Shown here: positions 24,401-36,037 of the stretch, piece after piece
Layout: every line of letters begins with the position of its first letter
Position numbering within the stretch: position 1 is the first letter of the stretch
Source: Apteryx mantelli
Lineage: Eukaryota; Chordata; Aves; Apterygiformes; Apterygidae
Reading direction: 5' to 3'
Assembly (NCBI RefSeq): GCF_036417845.1
Contig: NC_089980.1
Coordinates: forward strand, 55,984,501-56,048,500
DNA: 64,000 nt
Program-made: the position numbers and the translations under genes
Notes under the pieces: generated by a model
What the model saw: only the letters and a program-made list of their open reading frames with translations
What the model was told of the DNA's origin: nothing
Databases searched by the model: none

Positions 24401-25890
24401 GGACAGTGCCTCCAATTCCTGGCTTTTTTGTTTCTTTTCCTGAGCCTGGCCCAGTCTGGAAAACACAGAGGAGAGTAGAGTGGAAATGCACTAGCATGGT
24501 GGCTGGGTTAAGTATGAAGAGAAATTTGGAAGAACACCTTCTACGGTATTTTTTAACCGGTTGTAAGCAACGTGGAAGCCCTGCAGTACTGCACGTCCCC
24601 AGCTGCAGGACCTGGGCTGGGAGCATGCTATGTGCACTAGTTGCTGTGAGGCAAAGAGAGATAGAGGAAGGGAGCAGAAGGGACAGCAGCAGTGACTGCC
24701 ACTGCTTACATGCTATTTTAGAGGATGGGATGGGAGTTAACAGGGAAGAGCAAACCTTGGGTGAAGACATGGGACTGGAACTTGAGCTCTGCAGCAAGTC
24801 TTCCCCCCGTGTCTGTGTGGAGCAAATCATTGAGGGTCCGACCTGCAGGCACTAGCTAGGAAGACATTCAGACATCCTGAGGGGCCATCACAACAACAAA
24901 CAATCCTGTTTTGCAAACAATCCTGTTAGATACCAGCCTACAATCTGGGAATGTAGATGTGCACATTGATATGCATATGTACTTGGCAAGGTATATATCT
25001 AATTACCAAACATCTGTGCATCTCAATTTTTGTATTTGCAAGATAGTGGTGATACCACAAACTGGAGTATTATTAGTCATAAAACACTTGGAGATCCTTC
25101 AGTGAAATGAATATGGTTGTACATTAACAATCAGGCTGGGAAGGTGTCAGGCCTTGAATGCTGGATTTAAACCCAGACACTTCCACCCTATGTAAATGGA
25201 AGTGTTGGTGAGACAGACATGACATTGAGTGGTTTAGAGCCCTTCTCAAGATTTTAGTGTTGGTATATTTGCATAAGGAGGCCTTGCGCATGTTTTCCTA
25301 GTAGCATCCGTTTCAGCAATACAGTAAGAATGAATGCTTGCACTGGGCTATGGAAACACAAAATGCTTTGTTAGTGCCAAATGTTATGTTGCCTAGACAT
25401 ACAAAGCAGGATGGCTCAGTGGCTGGACCTTAAGACACCTGGTTTCCCAACCCATTTCCCACATAACAACAGGCAGACCCCTTAGCCCAACCATGTGTCA
25501 CCAAGACTTGGTGTAGCAATGTGCAGAGGTAGCTCTGACTAGGTCTCGGGAGCAATATAGCTGCATTATTATAGTGTTTTGCCAGAACTAATACACTCTC
25601 ATTAGCAAGCCTAACTGGTCCAAGTGCATGACTATAATGTTTCCAGGGCCTGAATCTTTAGAGTATTCCTGTGGGTAATGCAGTCTAATCTCTGGCTAGC
25701 ATTTTTCCCACTTGCTGCCACTGAAACTGGTGGCCATTTCACCCTGGACTTTTCAGGGAGCAGAGTCAGACCAGCACTAAATACAGCAATTTTCACCTCT
25801 GTAACTCCAACGCAACACTAACACCACCCCATAAGAGTAAAAGAAACAATATTTATAACAAGCTAATCAATCTTCCTTCCTTTTCTTTAG
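21491..25890. other. Region upstream of AGT coding exon (probable AGT 5' flank and/or intron 1)
   Basis: No coding gene was recognised. A GC-rich patch at about 22,300-22,400 and another at 22,820-23,040 (with TGCCTCCGCCTGC repeated 30 bp apart) break otherwise ordinary sequence. Overlapping open frames of about 157 codons on both strands near 24,360-24,855 look like chance. A SINE-head-like string GATGGCTCAGTGGCTGGACC at about 25,411-25,430 hints at another MIR relic. Confidence 0.5.
24165..24170 (+). promoter_or_regulatory. Candidate AGT TATA box
   Basis: TATAAATGCCGG resembles the human AGT core promoter TATAAATAGGGC and lies about 1.7 kb before the first coding exon, a spacing like the short first intron of mammalian AGT. 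A CRE-like ACGTCA occurs at about 24,226. No strong first-exon donor was identified downstream, so this is tentative and competes with the CpG-island promoter at 21.2 kb. Confidence 0.3.
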
Positions 25891-25917
25891 CAGACACTGT
25901 GGAGGTGGTTTTTCAAC

Positions 25918-26713
25918 ATGAAGCTGGCAGCAAGTCTTGTCTGTTTGTTCACGTGCCTCACAGCAGTGGCTTATGATCGCGTTTACGTCCACCCCTTCAA
26001 TTTGTTTTCTTTTAACAAGAGTACCTGCGAGGAGCTGGAGAACTTGGTCCAAGAGGGAAAGAAGACATTTGTCCCCATCTCGATCGAGTCCCAAACCACA
26101 CCTGCCTATGAAGATGACCTGAACAACAAAGTCAAGCTGGAAACCAGGAACTTGAGCATCACCAGGAGGCAGAAACTGAGCTACCTGAAGGACTTTGTGT
26201 ACGTCCTCAGTGTGCGGTTTTACAGTGAGCTGAGGGAAGCACAGAGGGGCCAAAACCTCCTCCTGTCCCCAAACAGTATCTATGGCTTGTTGCTGTCCTT
26301 CTACCTAGGTGCGTCAAACCAGACAGCAATTGATTTGCAGGGTTTGCTGGGATTTGTTGCTCCCTCTGGAGACCCCGACTGCACCTCCAGAGTGGATGGA
26401 CACAAAGTCCTTTCAACCCTGAGGACTATCGAAAGCCTCCTGGTCAACAACGGGGACAAGGAGCTGCTCTTTTCTAAGACGCTCTACCTGTTCTCTGCAC
26501 CTGGGGTGCCTTTGTTCGAATCATTTGTGCATGACCTGGTCCCCTCTGCTGACGTGTTCTACGTCCAAGCTGTCAATTTTACAAACCCAGGTGAGGCAGC
26601 AAAACAGATAAACACCTTCGTGGAGGCCAAAAGCAGGGGCCAAAGCAAGCACTTACTGACAGACCTTGATCCAGCCACCAACCTGCTGTTTGCAGTGGAC
26701 GTTCACTTGGCAG
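25918..26713 (+). CDS. AGT: AGT coding exon 1 (exon 2 of gene): signal peptide, angiotensin, serpin N-terminal half
   Basis: Encodes residues 1-265 plus one base. The acceptor lies at 25,890 or 25,893 (tandem TAG/CAG), leaving about 24-27 bases of 5' UTR before the ATG. The donor is GCAG|GTAAGA after VDVHLA. This large first coding exon holding the hormone is the normal AGT arrangement. Confidence 0.97.
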
Positions 26714-29700
26714 GTAAGAAACAGCAAGGGCTTGTTTCAGAGGCAAACTGCGTGGAGGGCAGGTAACACCCCTGTTTCCACCATTCATCCCATTTAACAA
26801 CCCCATGCTGCTGCGCTGGGCTGGGCTCTGTTCCTGGGGAGGAGGCAAGGTCGAGCCTGGCCTGCAGTGAGAGGAAAAGGTGCAGTGCCAGAGGTGTAGC
26901 ACCACATACCCAGGTGCTGCCTGCTTTGCTGCCGGTCCTGCCATGCGCCTGCTCTCCTCACCTCACCAGCGCCCCACCAGGGCAACGGAGAGGAGGCAGA
27001 CAGACACTGCGTCAGAGAAATTAGCCTCAGCTAGGAAGCAAAGGATGAGAGGATTATGCAGTATTTCTTATCAAAAAAGAAGAAAGAATTGTGAGGGGCT
27101 TCTAGAAAAAGTCGTCAGAAAGTAGGTTTAAAATAAACAAAAGGAAATACCTTTTCACACAACATATGGTTTCAGAGGGGACTGTGTGTCACGGGCTATT
27201 GTGCAGGCCAGATGTACAGATTCAAAAAAAGGCTAAAAAAGAAAAAGAAAAGTCAAAGACATGGCTCCTCTAGTCACTATTAAACACAGAAGTCCAGAGG
27301 CAACTTTGGGCTCGGGAAGCAACTGAGCAAGCTGCCAGCTGGGAGAATACCCAAAATGAGAAGACTTAAGGCAATTCCTTAATTGCCTAGGGCTGTTCCA
27401 TGCTGCTGGCCCAGATAAGCCCCCGTACTACCATTGAGCCTCCTCTTCTGAGCTTTTCGACATCTTAGCAACTGAACACAATACCAGAGGTTGCAGCTTT
27501 ATGGCAGCCTGCATACCAATGACTAAATTTCAGAAGACTTCCAGTGAGACATAAGTGTCTAAGCAGGCATCTACTGCTAAAGGTGGAGCTCATGAAATGC
27601 TTTGGGCCTTCATTTTTCCACTTGTAAAGTGGAGATCAGATTTTCTTTGCCTTTGATGGGTGCTGTCCGCTGAAGATCCATCATGCTTATAAACTGATCC
27701 GAGACCCTTGGGTGAAAGGTGTGAGTACTGGGACCAAGCACCTCAGCTTTCTCTTCATCAGTGTACAGTCAAGCATACAGATGGCACTGTAAAAGCATTT
27801 CTTGCATTTTAACCTTGTACAAAGCTGCGCATTGTTGCAAGAGCAGACTTTTCCTTTAGCAGAGCAATTTCTTCCTCTTGTTCTGTATTGGAAACTTGTT
27901 ATTTTATTAGTTTAGAAGCACATGTTTGAGGGTCTGAGTCACTGGGTCAGTGCTATTTCCTCTGCTCTCTCCAGAGGATGCCTGCTGAGATGCAGTCTCC
28001 ATGTGCGGGCTGGAAAAAATTGGCTCAAGGATGAATGAATCAGATAAACAACTATTTTCTAATGAACACTGGAGATGGACTTCAGCATTTGCTTTGCTGT
28101 TTGGTTATGGAGGGGCAACCATGAGAGCTGGTGCTTGCAAGCTCCACATCCTGCCCCTTTAAATTCAGGAAGGAAAAAATATATTACTTTGCTCTGGAAC
28201 ACATTACATATGCACATAAGATATTAGCTATAGTCATAGAATTGATAAAAAACAGCAAAAACAAAGATTAAATATTGCAATAGTCTCACTTGTTTGCTTG
28301 CGCACAATTGTCACATTTGCAAACTGGATGCTAAGCAGGGACTACATTTAGAAATCTAATGATCATGAAATATTATTACTATTAAAGAAGCAGACTTTTT
28401 TTAAAGTTGCAAAATAATTACAAATGAACAAATGAAAATGGATGATATAGCACAGTGAGACTGCAGAATCTTAATTCCCTCACCTGCTTTAGGCTGCTTT
28501 TCAAATAAATATAACCTTGAAAAACTTCAGTTTTACCTAGAAATGAGGTGGGGTGCTTTTTGCCTTTTATTATTATTATTATTACTACCCCAAAAGTCAT
28601 AACTTTCCACTAAAAGTGAGATCTCATTAAGGTTGTCAGACTGGCATAAAAACTGTATTACAGAACATGGAGAACATTATCTGAAGCAGAGAGGTCCCAT
28701 GTTTCTTTCCTGTCCTCCAAAGGCAGTACTCTAAAGTACTCCTGTACTCTCCCAGGCTCTCAGGCTACCTCTTCACCCTGTGACTGACAGCTTCCACGAT
28801 TTTTATTTCCTTTCCGTCAACTTTCTTTTTTTTTTTAGATACAAGCTTTTTTCCCTGCTCTGATGTGGCTCACAAAATGTTCCTCAGCCCCGTAGTGACT
28901 GTGTCCTACTCCAAGAGAATTCAGTGCCATAACACGTTTCTTCCAGTGACAGCTAGCACTTTTTATAGAAGGGGTGTTCATCATCTTTGAATTTCTTTGT
29001 TTTGCATTCCAGGTGTTTGAGGGAAAAGCAGGGTTTCTCTGATAAATAGCTCTCTTCTATGTCCTAAAAACTGCTGCAAGGAACAGAGACCAGTTGTCGT
29101 ATTAAGACTACTGACTGCTTTTGCAGCACTTTCAGGAGAGTGCATGCTCAGCTCCCAGTCACTCCCTTCGCATCATAGCATTATGTGGAACGCCTGGCAG
29201 AGAAAAACACGGCTGAGGCATCCAGATCCTCACCTGGCAAAAGGCTGATGGGAGCCATTTCTCTCAACACAGCAATACTGATTTATGGTGGTTCACGACT
29301 GGCCTGATATTAATGAACTCAGTCCCACAGACAATAGCAGAGCTTTGACATTTTGCATAATCAGATCTAAGTGCACTATTGCCAATAAATAATTAAAACA
29401 GTACTGCTGAAGAAACAGTTTTATCTGCTTGGCTCATTTATTTGCCAAACCAGTGATTTTTTTCCCACTGGCAGCATTTAACAAAACAACATACAACTAG
29501 ACTGTGACATTCCCAAGCACCATTCTTGCTTCAGATAGCAGCCTTTCTGCACGAACATTTGCATTTAACGTTCCAGAGGCAATTAGCTTTCTGGTCCTTT
29601 GAGTCAACTCTTTCTGGAGAGCTCCTTTTACTTAATAACAATATAAGGACAGCCTGGAGCAAATCCAAGCATCCATGGCTGATAGAGGGCAGTGCTACTT

Positions 29701-32700
29701 CGGAGAAAAAGGGGAAGGAAATATCAATAAGCAGCCTATCAGCTAACCTGCTGCCTTCTAAATAATTAGATGTTGGTTTATTTCTCGCTAAGATTCTTCA
29801 TATTCTTTCCAAGATTATTTAAAAATAGTTACTATCACAACCTTATATGTTTAGCTATCTGAATGCCCAATTCTTTTTTCCTTTTATCTTTGTTACAATC
29901 TCAGCTTCTGCTATCCTGTGCCAATAAGTTCTGCAGGTTATACAGATGCTGTGAAAATGACTCCTTTCTGCTTTCAGCTTATATCCCTTGTTCTAGTAAG
30001 ATGAGAGAAAAGTGAACAACTATACTTCGCTATTTCTTGTTGCTTGGCTTACACCTTTCACATTCCTACCTGCTGCTTCTTTTTGGTGAAGTTAGTGTAC
30101 TAAGCGAAAGTGCCTAAATGCTCTTTTTACGCAAGGTCACCTAAGGGGCAAGAGTTTCTTCATGCAACAATTTATTATGTATTAAATGTTTTAGGGCCCA
30201 GGATTTATTTGGATTTATTAGAGAATAGATTGGTTAACAGTACACCTAGGTCAAGTCCTATTTTACACCAATATTACTTTAATGCAGGGAGTTACTTTCT
30301 TTACTCCAACACATAAATCTGTTTTCCTAATTCCTTTCCATGAAAGAGCAGTTTCAAGATTTCTGATCTCTGCCCTTCTCACTGATGGCACTAGTTTCTT
30401 TAATATCAACAGGAGTATCTGCCTAACTGGGCAGCAGCATTGATCTATGGCAATGGGCAGATAACCTGTTGAAATGCAAAGCTGCGCAGAAGCAGCAGCA
30501 GATGAGAGCAAGGCTTCCTATATTTGTGAACTGGGTAAGAAATTTATATTAAGGTTTAGAAAGTGTTCAGACATGTCCTTTCAACCTTCTTGGCCCAACT
30601 GACACCTCAGTATGATGCTTACGGCTTACCTCTTTGCTTTGGTTCTTAAGAACACCTGAGGCGAGGCTTGGCGGAGAGCTCGCTGTAGCTGTCCTTGCAC
30701 ATGCCTCCCAGCTGCCTCTGCAGCGGGCTCCCCCTGCCTAAGGGCATCCCTGCAGCAAGGGCTGTCCCTGCGGCGCTGGCCATGGAAACCCAAACAGACC
30801 TTCCACACAGACCTAAAAACAAACCAGGAACCATTTGGTAGCCTCGGAGGAGGTAAGCAACCTAGCAAGCAGAAATACTGTGTTCAGGAAAGGTCACAAG
30901 GTTGGTGGAAACACAGCAGCTCTGGTAGCAGTCTGATGTTTGTTTGGACCTTGGATCAACCTCTACCTGATACCATCAGAGGGTACTTAAAAGGCAGGAT
31001 ATGTATGTTTAAGTAGCTAAACATGATTTACACACACAAACCTTGTCTAATGCACAGTGTGTTGAACAAACATATGTAATTGTTAAGAGCAGGGGAGGGA
31101 AAAGGAAGAAAGAGGAGAATCAATTACTACTTCTCCATCTGTTTTTCAGTCAGTGTTAAGAAGGCCTTGCGGCTGAAAGAGCCTCATGAATTCTGGGTTG
31201 ATTCGAACACAAAGGTCTTGGTGTCTGGGATGTCAGTGACAGGGACATTCAAGTACAAAACTGACACCAGCAAGACCTTCGCTGTGATTGAAGCTCCCGT
31301 CAGCAAGAACGCTCTGCTAGTGCTGATGCAGCCCATTGATGGCAACGACCTGGACAAGATAGAAGCTGAGCTTCCTTTGCAATCCTCTGCCTGGCTTCAG
31401 GATTTGTCACCAAGGTATGGTTCAGACACACAAACGCCCTCCCATAGGAATGAATAAAACAGGCTGGATCTATAGCGCGAGCCTGCCTGGTTCTTGCTCT
31501 TTGGCAATAGATGGATCCTGCCCCAAGGAAGGTGTAACGTCTAGCACAAACACAAATGCATGGAGAACCCAGGAATGCCATAACACTAGCAGAAGAAATT
31601 TTTACAAGCTTTCCCTCCCTCAGCCCAGCTCATGTTCAGATGCACAATGAAAGCTCCTGAAGCTGTATTCAACCTACCCTGGGTAACTGCGCAAGTTGTC
31701 AAGTCACAATCTCGGATCCTCGTTTGGTCCTTTCCTTAGTGTATGGCAACGCCTGGTTCTGATTTTGACAGTTTCACCCCAGCGGAGCTTGACTTCAGTA
31801 GGACCAGCATTTTATCTGCTAATATTTCAGGGTAATAAGCAAGTACTTTTCTACAGCTGACAACTGAAGACCCTTACATGGGATCATTTTGGGTTTAATG
31901 GTGTACCCAGAGGCAGACTTAGGGTGATTTCCCACTTTGAAAGAGTAAAGCAAAGTCCACACACACCTGGCAGCTGTCTCAGTTCTCATACGGAGCACCT
32001 CTTCCAGATACTCTTCAAATGCTCACTCAGCAGGATTGCCCAACCACCACACTTTATACCAGTGAATACTCACTCGCTTGTCTGTCTGTCTCTCTCTTTT
32101 CTTCAGACAAATTAAATTAACTTTGCCAGAGTTAACAATAGAAGGCAGCTCTGATCTTCAGGAACTTCTTGCAGATATGAAACTGGCTACATTGCTGGGG
32201 AAGGACGCAGATCTCAGTAAAATAAGTGATGCCAATCTCACTGTTGGAAAGGTACAGTACCTATCACTAGCATTAAAAAATATATATATCCCTCCTGCCT
32301 AATTTTTGGCTATTTAGCTGTATAAATTTACCTAAATCAAAACAGTAAGAACCATGTGGAACACATGATCAGTATAAGACTTTCAAAATGACCAAATGGT
32401 AGCGACGACTTTTTAGATTAACCTGTCAGCAGAAACAGGTTTGCCTTAAACTCTCCAAATTTCATCACTACAGGAAACATAACTTGCAATGCAATAGTGA
32501 AGTTTGAGGTGTGTGTGTGCTAGGTTCTGTACAAACTTCGTTACCAAACAGCTCAAATGATTCAAAGTGCCACATTTGGAGAAGGTGGTGGAGGCTGCAG
32601 TTATTAGGCAGTTTGGTATAACCCACAATCACTTTAAGACTATTCCCAGAAATTGCAAATACAGAAATAAGTGCAGCACACTACCTCACCTGAAGATAAG

Positions 32701-33292
32701 TTCAAACATTCAGTCACAAGAGGAAGAAGGGGAAACTTAAAGAAGGGGGACTGTCTTTCATAAAAAGAAGGAAAATTATATTCTGAAAGAGTAATTTCAG
32801 TGCCTTTACTTTTTTAGTTTTTAGAAGGTATCCTACCTTGGAAGCTCTGTCAGGGGCTTCAAGGATACCAAGATTTTATGCAGCCCAAGTGCACAAGCAG
32901 TTACAGAGCTTTTTCATGTGTTCCGGAACAAATACCTCAAGGTCTTATATAAACATCCACCAATTGTATCTTATGTGTGGTTACAGCTGATCTAAGTTAC
33001 TGGTTACTTCATGTGTTTTTTTCATTTACTTATACTTTCATTCATAACTTCACTATTGTGCCCTGATGACTCCAGACTCACTCACACATTTGCTTTACAG
33101 GTAATAAATAAAGTACTTTTCAAACTCAGCAGTGATGGAGCAGATCAACCAGAAGACCCTGCAACACAAAAGGAAGATTTGGTGCTTCTGGAAGTAACGC
33201 TGAACAAGCCATTCCTTTTAGCTGTTTTTGAAGGGAAGTCTAAAGCAATGCTTTTCCTAGGCAGAGTAACAAACCCACTGAGCAGCGTTTAA
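25918..33292 (+). CDS. AGT: Angiotensinogen (complete, four coding exons)
   Basis: Secreted renin substrate and non-inhibitory serpin (SERPINA8). Coding exons 25,918-26,713, 31,150-31,414, 32,107-32,251 and 33,101-33,292 join to 466 codons including TAA: 465 residues, close to human (485 by the older start). The hydrophobic signal peptide (about 1-19) is followed by [10 protein letters not shown] (20-29), the angiotensin I decapeptide, then Phe30 at the renin-cleaved bond. The serpin body runs from about 85 to [12 protein letters not shown]. Cys37 (mature position 18) and Cys155 (in [10 protein letters not shown]) match the human Cys18-Cys138 redox disulfide. Sequons are visible at N33, N78, N134 and in VNFT; N33 matches human Asn14. 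The start ATG has A at -3 and directly precedes the signal peptide. Tail to tail with COG2, head to head with CAPN9. Confidence 0.98.
27040..27345 (+). mobile_element. Ancient CR1-like LINE 3' fragment
   Basis: GGTTTAAAATAAACAAAAGG then AAATACCTTTTCACACAACA, CAGATTCAAAAAAAGGCTA and, further on, AAGCTGCCAGCTGGGAG follow the order of the amniote CR1 3' end ('gtttaaaacaaacaaaaggaagtacttcttcacacaacg', 'ggttcaaaaaagaact', 'tgccagaagctggga'). High divergence indicates an old insertion. Confidence 0.65.
28567..28586. repeat. (TTA)n microsatellite
   Basis: About six TTA/ATT units in AGT intron sequence. Confidence 0.85.
29890..30060 (-). mobile_element. Ancient CR1-like LINE fragment, antisense
   Basis: The plus strand shows CTATCCTGTGCCAATAAGTT, CTGCAGGTTATACAGATGCT, GTGAAAATGACTCC, then CCCTTGTTCTAGTAAGATGAG, in the same order as the complement of the amniote CR1 3' region. 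It matches the layout of the copy at 19,655-19,910. Diverged; boundaries approximate. Confidence 0.55.
31150..31414 (+). CDS. AGT: AGT coding exon 2 (265 bp)
   Basis: Acceptor CTGTTTTTCAG|. Encodes [20 protein letters not shown] through [12 protein letters not shown] plus two bases of Arg; donor [16 protein letters not shown] and LLVLMQP align with human EPQEFWVD and LLLIQP. Joining gives [12 protein letters not shown] against human HFQGKMKGFSLL with equal spacing. Confidence 0.96.
32107..32251 (+). CDS. AGT: AGT coding exon 3 (145 bp)
   Basis: Acceptor TCTTTTCTTCAG|. Encodes [40 protein letters not shown] and SDANLTVGK; donor AAG|GTACAG. Aligns with human [20 protein letters not shown]; an additional sequon (NLT) is present. 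Confidence 0.96.
33101..33292 (+). CDS. AGT: AGT last coding exon
   Basis: Acceptor TTTGCTTTACAG|. Encodes [20 protein letters not shown], then [20 protein letters not shown] and [15 protein letters not shown], ending TAA. The [10 protein letters not shown] and FLGRVTNP blocks are the conserved serpin C-terminal strands. Confidence 0.97.
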   Translation, partial: VINKVLFKLSSDGADQPEDPATQKEDLVLLEVTLNKPFLLAVFEGKSKAMLFLGRVTNPLSSV

Positions 33293-33324
33293 ATGCAAGC
33301 ACTGAAAAGGGTGGGCGAGGGGGA

Positions 33325-33330
33325 AATAAA
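33325..33330 (+). terminator. Candidate AGT polyadenylation signal (AATAAA)
   Basis: AATAAA 32 bases past the stop codon, with a T/G-rich stretch (TTTTTTGTATTTAT) about 30 bases further on. This would give a very short 3' UTR of about 50-60 nt; longer isoforms are possible. Confidence 0.5.
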
Positions 33331-35164
33331 TGATGCATACCCTGTTTCCCATCACCTTTTTTGTATTTATCAGCTATTTTTATGATCTTGTTGAGTACTT
33401 AGCTTTAAGACAAAGCAGATAGTATTTGAAATATAGCTTCTTAAAAGCTACAAAATTGTCTGCAACATTCCTTCTTTTTTCACCTATTTAAAATGAGATG
33501 ACTCAAACTTTCTCCATCTTCTCTTCTTTCCCTCTTCCCACTTTCTCTCCCTAGTTTCTTTTTTAAGGCAGTGAGTACAAAACAGTAGTCAGCAAGACAC
33601 TGACTTTATTTTTTAAAGTTCTATGAAGGGCAAGCAGCATTTACTACAGAAAGGTACAAAAAAAAAGGACCTCTTTATTCCTTAAGAGGTCACTTTTAAT
33701 TTTTAGTTTGGTCAACTTTGCAGGAGAGACCCCATTTTAAGGTACAGAGAAACTTTTACAGTTATCAACAAAGATTTCTAGCTTACTCAGCAACATTTTC
33801 CTTTAAAATGCTGCCAACAGCATGGGCAGGCTTTACCTGTCCCAGTGAGAAAAGATTTTGCCTTGGAAGTGAAAACACATTCGTAGAAAGTTTCTTCTTT
33901 CTGTAGCCTAAATAGATATGCCTATTTAACTCTATGGAAAAGCTAAAAATAGGGCTCAGTAGCAATATGAACTGCAATGGAGTATCTATACCCCGATAGA
34001 TTTTTTTTTTCCTTTTTTAGAAAAAAAAAAGGCCTACTATTTCAACACCATTTCATTACTTTGTAAGCATTTATTACAGCCTTATAATGAAAAAGAACAT
34101 TACTGGTTAGAGCCTGGACTTGAAATCCTTAACACATCCAAGTCACGTGTTCTTAAAAAATAGCATTATTGGAGTTATCTGTACTAATGACAGGTGTGCC
34201 ACTACATGAGTAAAAAGGGCTTCCAAGGTCCAATCCTATTCTTAGTCATAAATGCTTAAAATTTTAAACTGGAACAACAGATTATCAGACTTGGATTTTG
34301 AACCAGGAAGAGAAGAACTGGGAGTGAAATCTTGATACTAGGAAAGCCTATGGGAGCTTTGCCTTTGATTTCAATGGAGCAAGGATTTCCGCCCACCTTT
34401 CTAGACTTGTCTTTAGTGATGATGGCATTCAGACAGTAATTGCAAACCTCTTTGGTATGGTAGCTCATGGTCATCCATAGTAGCCCAAATTTCTAACCAA
34501 CTCAAAATCACTAATACCGGTAGCCTCCTATCAGTGATGTAGATCCATGACAGATCCATCCACCTCAATGGAAAAGAATGAATAGCACAACCCACTCCTG
34601 GGAATACTAGGATTTCAAAGGTTATGATGTAGCACCTATCTGTTTATCTGATTATACTGTACGTATTCTAGATGCTCTAACATCTACATATTGTGGTTGT
34701 TGTACACAGAGGCAGTTTAACTGTAAATGTGCAGAACAGGAAAAATGCAAATAAAACTACTCACAAATTGCTTTAACACAGTTGAGTTTATGTATAACTA
34801 GATTCCTTGTTCCAGCTTTTGAAATTTGCTTTAAGTCAGATTCATGTTTTATACAATATAAATTGCAAATCATGCAAGACAGCTAACAATACAGCTTTAA
34901 GTGCAAAAGAGGCAGCTTCCAAGTGTTCATACATGTCATATTAACTTAAAAATTATTCTATTTATGAATAAGAGTCAGAAGGCAACATCAGTGGCATTAG
35001 CCACAAATAAAATTTTAGATTTTTCCATTTTTACAATGAAGACAGATAATAATGAAACAGAGCTTCTGGCCATGCCGCTGGTAAGTTTTGGGGCAAAATG
35101 GCATTATTTTTAGGTGGGCACTGCATGCTGCTAGAGGACTTCATGCCCTGCTCAGTGATTACAG

Positions 35165-35208
35165 GAGAAAACAAAACAAAACAAAACACCCCAACAAAAC
35201 AAACAAAA
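35165..35208. repeat. (AAAAC)n-rich simple repeat
   Basis: Several AAAAC/ACAAA units interrupted by ACCCC. No target-site duplication or adjoining retroelement body was recognised. Confidence 0.8.
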
Positions 35209-35863
35209 AAATCCCCAAGCCACTTTGCAGAAAAGAAACTTTGTGGTGGAAAGCACCTGCCCACTGGCACCCTGGAGAGAGGGATACACTGGCCAGAGCA
35301 AGAACTGGGAAGAAGGAAGTGCTGGAGCATGTACCGTAGCATCAAAAGGATAAGCAATATAAACCCAATGTTCAAATATTCAAAAATGCTGAATCTCCTC
35401 CTTTCCCCAACAATATATATTCTTTTGAGATTTGTTCCTGACACAGTTTTATGCCTAAAATTTTTACTGCATTTTACTCTTCAATCTGGAATCAAGGAAG
35501 TTGTAATAGAAACATTTTTTTCTTCCTTAGGTACCAATTTTCTTGATGCCCAAGTTCTAGTTGCAGAATCCTTAGTACAGGTGTCAATGAAGAAGCCAAG
35601 AAGAGCTCAGATTGACTTTCAAACCCATGAATGGATTTGCTGGGCTGACAGTTTGAACAAAAGCTCTCGTTCTCTTTATATAAACTGGAATGTGTTAGTA
35701 TAGATGCTCCCTTGGCAACTTCCACACTAGTACTTTATAGTATGTAACTGAATATTAAAAACCACAGAAGCACAATTAACACCAACTTACAGGTCTGCCA
35801 CTTCTCAGTAACTTTTATGTTATTGCCATGTATAGTCTTTCCAGCTTTCTGTTTGCCCATCAG

Positions 35864-36037
35864 AATTTGGATGCAAAGAAATTGCTACTCAAATGTAAGG
35901 AATGTTTATGGCCTCCCTCAGTGCCACCAAATTCCTCAGCAGGGGACAGTAACGCCCTGCCTGAGGCGTGCCGGAAGCTTAGCGAGCAGGGCAAGCTCTC
36001 AGCTGCAGTCTGTGACTCTTCAAGGTCTCCTGAATAA
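35864..36037 (+). other. Possible 3' terminal exon of an unassigned transcript
   Basis: A strong acceptor-like pyrimidine tract (CTTTCTGTTTGCCCATCAG) precedes a 57-codon open frame beginning NLDAKKLLLKCKECLWPPSV and ending at TAA, which overlaps an AATAAA signal at 36,033-36,038. GC content rises relative to its flanks. I do not recognise the peptide and see no partner exon, so it may be a relic or coincidence. Confidence 0.2.

Larger units (their letters stand above)
26714..31149 (+). other. AGT large intron after the hormone exon (about 4.4 kb)
   Basis: No exon was recognised. It contains old CR1 fragments at about 27,040-27,345 (+) and 29,890-30,060 (-), a MIR-like string around 27,601-27,650, a TTA microsatellite at about 28,567-28,586, an AT-rich stretch at 29,270-29,480 that looks unusually ordered, and an isolated GC-rich patch at about 30,640-30,850. 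Confidence 0.6.

Noticed and set aside
24360-24855. Overlapping open frames of 156 and 159 codons on both strands
   Set aside because: Both strands open over the same bases, no family resemblance, and no clear splice or polyadenylation context.
35098-35703. 201-codon plus-strand open frame between AGT and COG2
   Set aside because: It reads through an AAAAC simple repeat and has low-complexity composition; no domain recognised.
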